A stretch of DNA of 11,971 nt, taken from CBFHND01 sp965657085 (GTDB lineage: Bacteria; Pseudomonadota; Alphaproteobacteria; Rhodobacterales; Rhodobacteraceae). Position numbers and translations under genes: made by a program. The notes below the pieces were generated by a model. That model saw only the letters and a program-made list of their open reading frames with translations, did not search any database and had not been told where the DNA came from. The number at the start of each line of letters is the position of its first letter. The stretch's first letter is position 1. Below are positions 1 through 6,809 of this stretch, piece after piece. The DNA lies in the NCBI GenBank assembly GCA_965657085.1, contig CBFHND010000047.1, positions 1-11,971 on the forward strand. Direction: 5' to 3'.

Positions 1-1920
1 ATAGATTTCCCAGCCCAGCTCGCCCACGTAGGTCACGCGGTGCACCCGTGCCAGCCCCATGCCGATCTCGATCTCTTGCGCTGTGCCAAAGGGGTTCACA
101 TCATTTCCGAAATCCGCAGGGCTGACCGCTTGCAAAAGCGTGCGCGCGTTGGGGCCCATAACCGCCAGCACGCCTTCGCCCGCAGTCACATCGGTGATGA
201 CCACGTTGAATGCGCCCTTGTTGCGCTCCATCCACGTCTGATCGGCCAATCGCGTCGCGGCAGGCGTTACCACCAGATAAGCGGTTTCGCTCAACCGCGT
301 CACGGTCACATCCGCCTCGATTCCGCCGCGGTCATTCAGGAACTGGGTATAGACGATCTTGCCCTGCGGCACATCGTATTGCCCGCCGCCCACATGGTTC
401 ATGAAGGCGCAGGCATCGGGGCCTTCCACCCGCAATTTGCCAAAGCTCGACATGTCGTACATGCCGACATTCTCGCGCACCGCGCGGTGTTCAGCGGCCA
501 CGTTGTCAAAGAAGTTCTGCCGTTTCCACGAGTATTCGTATTCCGGTGTCTGTCCGGGGGCGGCGAACCAGTTGGCGCGCTCCCAACCTGCCAATTCACC
601 CATGACCCCACCTTGTTCAAGCAACTGCGCGTGGAAGGGCGTGCGCCGCACGCCTCGCGCTGTCTTCTTTTGCAGATACGGGAAGTGATCGGCATAGAGC
701 AGGCCCAGCGTTTCAGTGGACCGTTCCGCAAGGTAGGTCTTGTTGCCCTGAAACGGCTGCATCCGCGCAATATCCACATCGCCCAGATCAAAGGGTTTCG
801 CCCCGTCTTCCATCCATTGCGCCAGCGCCATGCCCGCGCCGCCCGCCGATTGGATGCCAATGGAGTTGAAGCCCGCCGCAACCCAGACGTTGTCCATCTC
901 GGGCGCAAGGCCCAGATGATAGGCATCGTCAGGCGTGAAGGATTCCGGGCCGTTGAAGAACGTATGAATCCCCGCCTCGGCCAGCATCGGCATCCGGTTC
1001 ACTGCCATTTCTAGAATTGGCTCGAAGTGATCAAAATCTTCGGGCAACTGGTCGAATTCGAAGTCAGAGGGAATGCCATCCAGCGCCCAGGGCTTTGACA
1101 CAGGCTCAAACGCGCCCAGCATCATCTTGCCCGCGTCTTCCTTGTAATAAGCGCATTCATCCGGCACCCGCAGCACCGGCAACTGGGTCAGGCCGGTGAT
1201 GGGTTCGGACACGATGTAAAAGTGTTCGCAGGCCTGCAAGGGCACGTTGACCCCGGCCATGCGCCCGACCTGATGGCCCCACATGCCAGCGCAGTTCACG
1301 ATCATGTCGCAGGTGATGTGGCCGGCGCTGCCGTCGTCGCCCTGCCAATCCACACCGGTCACCCGTCGACCGTCTTGGACGATATTGGTCACGGCCACAC
1401 GTTCCTGCACCTTGGCCCCGCGCTGACGCGCGCCCTTGGCCATGGCAAGCGCGATGTTGGCAGGATCGCCTTGTCCGTCCAGCGGCAGGTAAACCCCGCC
1501 CGTCACACCGTCGATGTTCAGATGCTCGTATTTCGCCTGCACCTCAGTGGGGCTGATCTGTTCGACATCCACGCCGAAGGCCCGCGCCATCGCGGCTTGC
1601 CGGTGCAATTCTTCGAGCCGCTCGTCCGTCAATGCGGCGGTGATCGACCCCACACGCTTGAACCCGGTGGCCACACCTGTTTCCGCCTCGAGGTTGCCGT
1701 AGAGTTCCTGAGAATACTTTGCCAGCTTGGTCATGTTGGCCGTGGCGCGCAGCTGGGCGATCAAGCCTGCGGCATGCCATGTGGTGCCGCTGGTCAGCTG
1801 TTTACGCTCCAGAAGAACAACGTCCTTCCAGCCCAGTTTGGTCAGGTGGTAGGCCACGGAACAGCCAATAACGCCACCGCCAATGATGACAACGCGGGCA
1901 GAGGTGGGAAGATCAGCCAT
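1..1920 (-). CDS. DMGDH-like FAD-dependent oxidoreductase (paralogue B), 3' end cut by window
   Basis: Partial flavoprotein of the dimethylglycine/sarcosine dehydrogenase family, which oxidatively removes an N-methyl group from a methylated glycine and passes the one-carbon unit to tetrahydrofolate and electrons to a flavoprotein acceptor. The 640 visible residues begin with MADLPTSARV and a Rossmann motif IIGGGVIG (residues 12-19). SGTTWHAAG follows; His49 matches the histidine that carries covalent FAD in mammalian DMGDH. A DAO domain fills about residues 8-365. The GCV_T half begins near residue 430, includes GGIEADVTVTRL with the acidic residue expected for folate binding, and reaches YVGELGWEIY at the window edge. 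Some 170-190 residues are probably missing. The ATG overlaps the preceding stop as TGATG, and AAAGGAG lies about 7 nt upstream, so the start is well supported. The exact substrate (dimethylglycine, sarcosine or another N-methyl compound) cannot be read from sequence. Confidence 0.9.
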   Translation of the reverse strand, partial: MADLPTSARVVIIGGGVIGCSVAYHLTKLGWKDVVLLERKQLTSGTTWHAAGLIAQLRATANMTKLAKYSQELYGNLEAETGVATGFKRVGSITAALTDERLEELHRQAAMARAFGVDVEQISPTEVQAKYEHLNIDGVTGGVYLPLDGQGDPANIALAMAKGARQRGAKVQERVAVTNIVQDGRRVTGVDWQGDDGSAGHITCDMIVNCAGMWGHQVGRMAGVNVPLQACEHFYIVSEPITGLTQLPVLRVPDECAYYKEDAGKMMLGAFEPVSKPWALDGIPSDFEFDQLPEDFDHFEPILEMAVNRMPMLAEAGIHTFFNGPESFTPDDAYHLGLAPEMDNVWVAAGFNSIGIQSAGGAGMALAQWMEDGAKPFDLGDVDIARMQPFQGNKTYLAERSTETLGLLYADHFPYLQKKTARGVRRTPFHAQLLEQGGVMGELAGWERANWFAAPGQTPEYEYSWKRQNFFDNVAAEHRAVRENVGMYDMSSFGKLRVEGPDACAFMNHVGGGQYDVPQGKIVYTQFLNDRGGIEADVTVTRLSETAYLVVTPAATRLADQTWMERNKGAFNVVITDVTAGEGVLAVMGPNARTLLQAVSPADFGNDVNPFGTAQEIEIGMGLARVHRVTYVGELGWEIY

Positions 1921-2795
1921 CACACGGCTCCTTTGAAACGTGCGGCGAGGGCCGCGATATGGCTAGGGCCCACTTCGCAGCATCCACCGACAAGTGTTGC
2001 ACCGTCTTGCACCCAGCCCGCCGCGAAATCGGCGTAGGCCTGAGGGTCAAGGTCCATACGTTTTTCCAGCAGGTCGACAGTGGCTCCCACCCGGTCGAAG
2101 GCCGCGTTGATGCCGGTGAAGCCATTGGCATAGGCGCCCACGGGAATGGGTTGCCCGGCCAACAGCGGCACCGCGGCGCTGACTGCTTCGGGGATGGAGC
2201 AATTGACCAGAACAGCGCCCGGATTGAACTCTTCCAGCAGCGGCAAAAGGTCTGCTACCGGCTCGCCTGACCGCAGGCGGGTGCCATCGGCATCATCCAC
2301 CGACACAGCGACCCAGACGGGTTTGCCCGTCACACCCGCGCCCATCAACCCGCCGCGCGCCTGATCCACCGAACTCATGGTTTCAAGCAGGTGCACATCC
2401 ACATAGTCGGCCTGAATGCGCGCGCATACTGCGTAAACCTCGGCGGCGATGTCCGCAGGCGGTGCCTTGTCAGGTTGATAGGAAAACCCCTGCGGCCCAA
2501 GACCCCCGGCCACGATCCCACGACCATGGGCGTCGCGCGAGGCCACGGCCAACTCACAGGCCAGACGCTGCAGGTCTTCCAACTGGTCCTGAAGCCCCAC
2601 CGGTTCCAGACGGTCCGGCAAAACCGAGTAGCTGTTGGTGGTGGCAACATCCGCCCCGGCGGCAAAGAAATCGTCGTGCACCGATCGTACCCGGTCCGGC
2701 GCATCCAGAAGCGATTGCACGGACCACAAGCCAGTGGTGGGCTGGCCGCGCGCGATCAGCTCTTGTCCCATGCCTCCGTCAAGGATGGTGATCAT
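1920..2795 (-). CDS. Homocysteine S-methyltransferase family protein (betaine or S-methylmethionine type)
   Basis: A 291-aa zinc-type homocysteine methyltransferase. Family members move a methyl group from glycine betaine, S-methylmethionine or a similar donor to homocysteine, giving methionine. The sequence opens with ITILDGGMGQEL, the family's N-terminal strand, and has TTNSY near residue 53 and GGLGPQG near residue 98. Cys199 (LVNCS) and the pair Cys272-Cys273 (VGGCCEVGP) are the three expected zinc ligands. The length is near MmuM/YagD (about 310 aa) and well below mammalian BHMT (about 400 aa), so the methyl donor is uncertain. I chose ATG at 2795 because it overlaps the stop of paralogue A as ATGA and has AAAGG about 8 nt upstream; a longer frame extending to 2858 would run 63 nt into that gene and lacks support. 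Its position between two DMGDH-like genes favours betaine as donor, since the product would be dimethylglycine. That is inference. Confidence 0.87.
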   Translation of the reverse strand: MITILDGGMGQELIARGQPTTGLWSVQSLLDAPDRVRSVHDDFFAAGADVATTNSYSVLPDRLEPVGLQDQLEDLQRLACELAVASRDAHGRGIVAGGLGPQGFSYQPDKAPPADIAAEVYAVCARIQADYVDVHLLETMSSVDQARGGLMGAGVTGKPVWVAVSVDDADGTRLRSGEPVADLLPLLEEFNPGAVLVNCSIPEAVSAAVPLLAGQPIPVGAYANGFTGINAAFDRVGATVDLLEKRMDLDPQAYADFAAGWVQDGATLVGGCCEVGPSHIAALAARFKGAV

Positions 2796-5236
2796 GCACG
2801 CAACCTTTCGTTTTCCGGATCCCACAGCGGTTGGTCTTCCTGCACCACGGCGCGGCATTTATGGCCAAAGATTTCGACTTCGACCTCGGTGCCGGGCTGC
2901 GCCAGATCACTGCGGATCATGCCCAGCGCGATCGATGCATTCACCCGGTATCCCCAGTCGCCGCTGGTGGTTTCGCCGACCACGGTGTCCCCGTGCCAAA
3001 TCGACGACATGTAGGGCGCGTCCTGATCCCCGGCGTCCACGATCAGGGTCACGAACCGCTTTTTCACGCCTTGCTGCTTTTCGCTTTGAATGGCGGCCTT
3101 GCCCGGGAAGTCCTGTGGCTTGTCAAGCTTGACGAACCGTTCCAGCCCGCCTTCGAGCAGGGAGTAGTCCGTGCTCAGATCACCCTTCCACGCCCGGTAG
3201 CCTTTTTCGATGCGCAGCGCGTTCAGGGCGTACATGCCAAAGGGTTTGGCCCCGCCCGCAATCACCGCATCATAGATCGTGGGGATGTCTTCATTGGCTG
3301 CGTGAACTTCCCAACCCAGTTCACCGGCAAATGACACCCGCACAAGGAAAGCGGGCTTGCCCGCGACCATGGCGCTTTGGTGCGTCAGCCATCCAAGGCT
3401 GAGGTCCGCATCTGTCAGACCTGACAGAAGATCGCGTGACTTCGGACCGGTCACGATCAAAGTATCACGGGACGTGGTCACATCCGTCACGCTCACACCC
3501 TGTGGCATCGCGCCCTCAAGGATTTCGCGGTCATGCCATTGGGCGGTGGCCGCGGTGATCATCAGGAAGTCATCCTCACCCATGCGCAGGCACGACATCT
3601 CGGTCAGGATGCGTCCGCGATCATCCGACACGTAAACAAGGTTCATGCGCCCCACCTTGGGCAGGCCACCTGTTACCAGACCACGCAGAGCTTCGGCTGC
3701 ACCATCGCCGCGCACTTCGAACCGCGAAAAGCCGGGCAGGTCGAGAACGCCCACGCCGTCGTGCACGGCCTCGCACTCTTCCTTGACGCGCTGCGTCCAT
3801 GGGCCTTGGCGGTCCCATGTGTGCGTGGATTCTTCAGAGGTGTCATCGCCCGGTTGCGCGAACCAGTTGGCGCGTTCCCAGCCGTTGTAGGCCCCCATCA
3901 CGCCACCCGCGGCAACGATCTTTTCATGCACGGGCGACAGTTTCTTGTCGCGCGCAGCGGGCCATTCGTGGTGGGGGAAGTGCATGGCGTATTCGTGGCC
4001 ATACACCTCCATCGCCTTGCGGTCGCAATAGTCCTGATCGGTGTAATCGGTGTAACGGCGCGGATCGACGGCCCACATGTCCCATTCGGTCTGGCCTTCG
4101 GTGATCCATTCGGCCAGCACCTTGCCCGCACCACCGCCCTGGGTGATGCCAAAGGTGAACACACAAGCCTCGTAGGCGTTGGGTACACCGGGCATCGGGC
4201 CGATCAGGGGCAAGCCATCGGGCGCATAGGGGATCGGGCCGTTGATGACCCGGCCCACACCGGCGGTGCCAAGGATCGGCACCCGCGCCATCGCGTCTTC
4301 GATGTACCACTCCAGCCGCTCCAGATCGTCGGGATAAAGCTGGAAGCTGAAATCCTCGGGCATGGGATCATCGGGGGTCATCCAATGGCCCTTGCAGTTG
4401 CGTTCATAGGGGCCAAGGTTCAGGCCATTCTTGTCCTGCCGCAAGTAGTAGGAGCTGTCCACATCGCGCAGAAGCGGGATCTTGCGGCCATTGGCCTTGG
4501 TCCATTCCGCAATCTCGGGGATTTCCTCGGTCAGAAAATACTGGTGGCTCATCGTGGCCATGGGCACCGTGCGCCCACCATAGGGTTTGAACCATTCGCC
4601 CACGCGCTGGGCATAGTATCCGGCGGCGTTCACCACTTTTTCGCAGCGGATGTCGCCCTTGTCCGTGTGCACGATCCATTCATCGCCATCGCGGCTGACC
4701 CCTGTGGCCGGGCAGAACCGTTCGATGCGCGCGCCCATGTCCCGCGCGCCTTTGGCCAGTGCCTGTGTCAGCTGTGCAGGATCGATATCACCGTCGTCCG
4801 GGTCCCAAAGACCCCCAGCCAGATCATGGGTTTCCAGGAAGGGATAGGCGTCCTTCATGTCCGAGATCGACATCATTTCGATGTCCAGCCCCTGATACCG
4901 ACCCATGGCGCGGGCGCGTTCAAATTCCTGCATCCGCTCCTTACTGTGCGCCAAACGGATGGACCCGGTGACGTGGTAGTTCATCGGATAATCGACCTCG
5001 TCCGCCAGACCCGCATAAAGGCCCAGCGAATACCGCTGCATGTTCATGATTGCCCATGAGGTGCTGAAGCTGGGGCAGTTGCCTGCGGCATGCCATGTGC
5101 TGCCCGCGGTCAGTTCGTTCTTTTCCAGAAGAACGCAATCGGTCCATCCCGCCTTGGCCAGGTGGTACAGCCCCGAGGTGCCGACCACACCGCCACCGAT
5201 GATGACCACGCGGGCCGTTGTTGGAAAATCTGCCAT
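2792..5236 (-). CDS. DMGDH-like FAD-dependent oxidoreductase (paralogue A), complete
   Basis: A complete 814-aa flavoprotein of the DMGDH/sarcosine dehydrogenase family. The DAO domain spans about residues 8-365 and opens with VIIGGGVVG (11-19). AGSTWHAAG places His49 at the covalent-FAD position. An FAO_M-like linker covers about 370-425. GCV_T runs about 430-700 (RVSFAGELGWEVH at 633-645, LNALRIEKGYRAW at 671-683), followed by a GCV_T_C barrel containing SIWHGDTVVGETTSGDWGYR (745-764). The last two stretches resemble mammalian DMGDH closely. GRILTEMSCL carries Glu546 where paralogue B has Asp; mammalian DMGDH, from memory, also has Glu here. Residues after His49 (NCPSFSTSW) differ completely from paralogue B, so the substrate pockets probably differ. 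The start has GGGAG 8 nt upstream and lies 3 nt after the GFA stop. It probably acts in the cytoplasm and needs folate and an electron-transfer flavoprotein, neither encoded here. Confidence 0.92.
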   Translation of the reverse strand: MADFPTTARVVIIGGGVVGTSGLYHLAKAGWTDCVLLEKNELTAGSTWHAAGNCPSFSTSWAIMNMQRYSLGLYAGLADEVDYPMNYHVTGSIRLAHSKERMQEFERARAMGRYQGLDIEMMSISDMKDAYPFLETHDLAGGLWDPDDGDIDPAQLTQALAKGARDMGARIERFCPATGVSRDGDEWIVHTDKGDIRCEKVVNAAGYYAQRVGEWFKPYGGRTVPMATMSHQYFLTEEIPEIAEWTKANGRKIPLLRDVDSSYYLRQDKNGLNLGPYERNCKGHWMTPDDPMPEDFSFQLYPDDLERLEWYIEDAMARVPILGTAGVGRVINGPIPYAPDGLPLIGPMPGVPNAYEACVFTFGITQGGGAGKVLAEWITEGQTEWDMWAVDPRRYTDYTDQDYCDRKAMEVYGHEYAMHFPHHEWPAARDKKLSPVHEKIVAAGGVMGAYNGWERANWFAQPGDDTSEESTHTWDRQGPWTQRVKEECEAVHDGVGVLDLPGFSRFEVRGDGAAEALRGLVTGGLPKVGRMNLVYVSDDRGRILTEMSCLRMGEDDFLMITAATAQWHDREILEGAMPQGVSVTDVTTSRDTLIVTGPKSRDLLSGLTDADLSLGWLTHQSAMVAGKPAFLVRVSFAGELGWEVHAANEDIPTIYDAVIAGGAKPFGMYALNALRIEKGYRAWKGDLSTDYSLLEGGLERFVKLDKPQDFPGKAAIQSEKQQGVKKRFVTLIVDAGDQDAPYMSSIWHGDTVVGETTSGDWGYRVNASIALGMIRSDLAQPGTEVEVEIFGHKCRAVVQEDQPLWDPENERLRA

Positions 5237-5239
5237 TGT

Positions 5240-5614
5240 TCAGTGCTCCCTTTGCGGCACGTTGTCCGCTATGTCGTAGTAATCGCCCTTGTCGGCGGTG
5301 AAGATATGGCGCTGCAAGTGCAGGCCGGTGGGGCCATCGATGACACCGAGCGAAAAGCTCATGGTGTCCTCAACGTTGTGGGCCCAGAACAGGAAAGTCC
5401 CGCAAGTGGGGCAAAAGCCCCGTTTCGCGGTGTCAGAGGCGGCGTACCACCGCACGTCACCCGTGATGTCGAAGTCTGCCCGCAAGGCCTGTCCCGAGGC
5501 CCAGTGATGCCCTGATTGTTTGCGGCACTGACCGCAATGGCACGCGGTTGCACGGTTTTGTGCAGCGACGGTAAATGTCACACCCTTGCAGTTGCAGCTT
5601 CCTGACAGTTTCAT
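5240..5614 (-). CDS. GFA family (glutathione-dependent formaldehyde-activating) protein
   Basis: A 124-aa zinc protein of the GFA/CENP-V fold. The founding member was described as binding glutathione and formaldehyde to form S-hydroxymethylglutathione; many relatives have no proven function. All expected cysteines are present: CNC at residues 7-9, CHCGQC at 25-30 and CPTC at 68-71. The C-terminal HIFTADKGDYYDIADNVPQ is typical of the family. The start is preceded by GAGGAGG about 5 nt upstream, which overlaps the regulator's stop codon, and the gap between the genes is only 10 nt. Co-transcription with enzymes that can release formaldehyde when folate is limiting suggests a protective or scavenging role. 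The catalytic claim for the family is itself debated, so the role is inferred from context. Confidence 0.88.
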   Translation of the reverse strand: MKLSGSCNCKGVTFTVAAQNRATACHCGQCRKQSGHHWASGQALRADFDITGDVRWYAASDTAKRGFCPTCGTFLFWAHNVEDTMSFSLGVIDGPTGLHLQRHIFTADKGDYYDIADNVPQREH

Positions 5615-5624
5615 CTGGACCTCC

Positions 5625-6197
5625 TCAATAGACCGGCGGGGCGATCACCCAGATCGCAACAGCAGGTCTGTCATAGGGGTTCATCCAGCGAAACGGCTCG
5701 CCCCGGATGCGGAAACTGTCGCCGGGGTGGATGGTGTATTTGTGCGCCCCGATCTCGAGGTCCAGCATCCCCGAAACAAGATACCCGACCTCTTGCGTAG
5801 GGCGTGTCACCGGCAGGTCGATCTGGCTTTGCGGCTCGAACGTGGAGTGGACCATCTCGAAATCATCGGTGAGGTCCGGCGACAGCAGTTCCTCGACCAG
5901 CCCTGCAACATGGTTGCCGATCGTGCGCCGCGCGCCTTTTCGCACCACGAACCCGGCCTCGCGCGCCGGGGCGGCGTCGTGGCGGAACAGCATCGACACT
6001 GACACATCAAGATATCGCGCGATGTGGCGCAGATCAGTGATCGAGGGTTCGCTCAGATCCCGCTCCACCTGGCTGAGCCATCCGACAGAGCGGCCCAACG
6101 CTTCGGCCATGTCCTGCAGTGTGATCCCACGCCCCTTGCGCAAAGCGCGCAGATCAGCGCCCAGCGTTTTGGGGTTTGTTGGATTGGATTGCAGCAT
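5625..6197 (-). CDS. XRE-family transcriptional regulator with C-terminal cupin domain
   Basis: A 190-aa regulator of the XRE-cupin class, which generally responds to a small metabolite bound in the cupin and controls nearby catabolic genes. The HTH covers about residues 12-70; LQDMAEALGRSVGWLSQVER is a classic helix-turn-helix stretch. The cupin_2 barrel covers about 118-187, with QEVGYLVSGMLDLEIG, a PGDSFRI turn near 158-164 and a C-terminal WVIAPPVY. It is the first gene of the demethylation unit and lies 10 nt before the GFA gene, so it probably controls its own operon. The ATG at 6197 has no clear Shine-Dalgarno sequence; a candidate -10 box sits only about 20 nt upstream, so the mRNA leader may be very short. 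The next in-frame ATG (residue 30) would cut the HTH, which supports the longer start. The effector is unknown. Confidence 0.9.
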   Translation of the reverse strand: MLQSNPTNPKTLGADLRALRKGRGITLQDMAEALGRSVGWLSQVERDLSEPSITDLRHIARYLDVSVSMLFRHDAAPAREAGFVVRKGARRTIGNHVAGLVEELLSPDLTDDFEMVHSTFEPQSQIDLPVTRPTQEVGYLVSGMLDLEIGAHKYTIHPGDSFRIRGEPFRWMNPYDRPAVAIWVIAPPVY

Positions 6198-6212
6198 CTG
6201 ACAGGCGTCTTC

Positions 6213-6237
6213 GTGAAATTATGAGTTTGAATTTCAC
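6213..6237. promoter_or_regulatory. Candidate operator 1, 25-bp interrupted palindrome
   Basis: GTGAAATT and AATTTCAC form perfect 8-bp arms around a 9-bp spacer. It lies 16 bp upstream of the regulator's start codon and covers the candidate -10 box. The size and symmetry fit a dimeric HTH protein, and the XRE-cupin regulator next to it is the obvious candidate. The symmetry is seen directly; the binding is inferred. Confidence 0.6.
6218..6223 (-). promoter_or_regulatory. Possible -10 box for the demethylation operon
   Basis: On the minus strand the hexamer is CATAAT, five of six matches to TATAAT, inside operator 1 and 20 nt before the regulator's ATG. No convincing TTGACA-like -35 lies at the right distance, so the call is weak. 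If real, operator binding would block RNA polymerase directly, or an activator would be needed. Confidence 0.25.
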
Positions 6238-6251
6238 GTTGCCTGTCGCGC

Positions 6252-6276
6252 GTGAAAAATCAAGCAAAAATTTCAC
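6252..6276. promoter_or_regulatory. Candidate operator 2, second copy of the 25-bp palindrome
   Basis: GTGAAA and TTTCAC arms are separated by 13 bp, giving the same 25-bp overall geometry and the same outer half-sites as the copy at 6213-6237. Counted as 8-bp arms, 6 of 8 positions still pair. The copies start 39 bp apart, just under four helical turns, which would suit cooperative binding on roughly one DNA face. Confidence 0.55.
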
Positions 6277-6293
6277 TCGTCCGCTGAATCGTA

Positions 6294-6746
6294 TCAAACC
6301 GTTTCGAAAACGCGGGTCAGTATCGCCTGAAGCTGGTCCGCGTCGTCCCGGGTGAAGGCATCCGGTTGGTCGCTGTCGATGTCAAACACCGCGATAAGCT
6401 GCCCTGCGCCGTTTTTAACGGGAATCACCAATTCCGACCGCGTGCTGCTTGCGCAGGCGATATGGCCGGGAAAGGCATCCACATCCGGCACCAACTGGGT
6501 TTGCCCCGTGCGCGCGGCGGCGCCACACACCCCTTTGGAAAAGGGTATGTGCAAGCATCCGTGCCCACCCTGATAGGGTCCAATCCTGAGCATCTCCGGC
6601 CCCGTGACGCGGTAAAAGCCCGTCCAGTCAAAGCGATCGTCACTGTGATGCACTTCGCAGGTCACCGTGGCCATCAAGGCGATAGCGTCGGTTTCGCCTT
6701 CGGTCAGCGCGTTGATCGTTTTTGACAGTGTTTCGTAGTCAATCAT
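6294..6746 (-). CDS. msrC: Free methionine-(R)-sulfoxide reductase (GAF domain)
   Basis: A 150-aa single GAF-domain enzyme that reduces free L-methionine-(R)-sulfoxide to methionine in the cytoplasm as part of oxidative damage repair. Cys64 (GHGCLHIPF), Cys74 (SKGVCGAAA) and Cys98 (GHIACASSTRSELVIP) have the same spacing, 10 and 24 residues, as the three catalytic cysteines of E. coli YebR/MsrC (84, 94, 118, from memory). WTGFYRV near residue 41 and the closing FDIDSDQPDAF also fit the family. The start at 6746 has AAAGG about 9 nt upstream. It lies 63 nt downstream of the thiolase gene on the same strand and 96 nt upstream of the regulator gene, so it could be transcribed with the thiolase. 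There is no obvious functional tie to either neighbour, apart from a loose methionine theme with the homocysteine methyltransferase. Confidence 0.92.
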   Translation of the reverse strand: MIDYETLSKTINALTEGETDAIALMATVTCEVHHSDDRFDWTGFYRVTGPEMLRIGPYQGGHGCLHIPFSKGVCGAAARTGQTQLVPDVDAFPGHIACASSTRSELVIPVKNGAGQLIAVFDIDSDQPDAFTRDDADQLQAILTRVFETV

Positions 6747-6809
6747 GTCTTTTGCCTTTGGCCGAAAGGAACAGGACTTGCCTGCCTCTGAGACCTTTGA
6801 TCAGGACAA

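Noticed and set aside
40..1014. 324-codon open frame on the plus strand opposite paralogue B
   Set aside because: The minus strand encodes continuous DMGDH sequence through this whole stretch; the plus frame is a shadow.
3533..5059. 508-codon open frame on the plus strand opposite paralogue A
   Set aside because: It is antisense to a well-supported flavoprotein, shows no recognisable domain, and long antisense frames are expected in high-GC genes.
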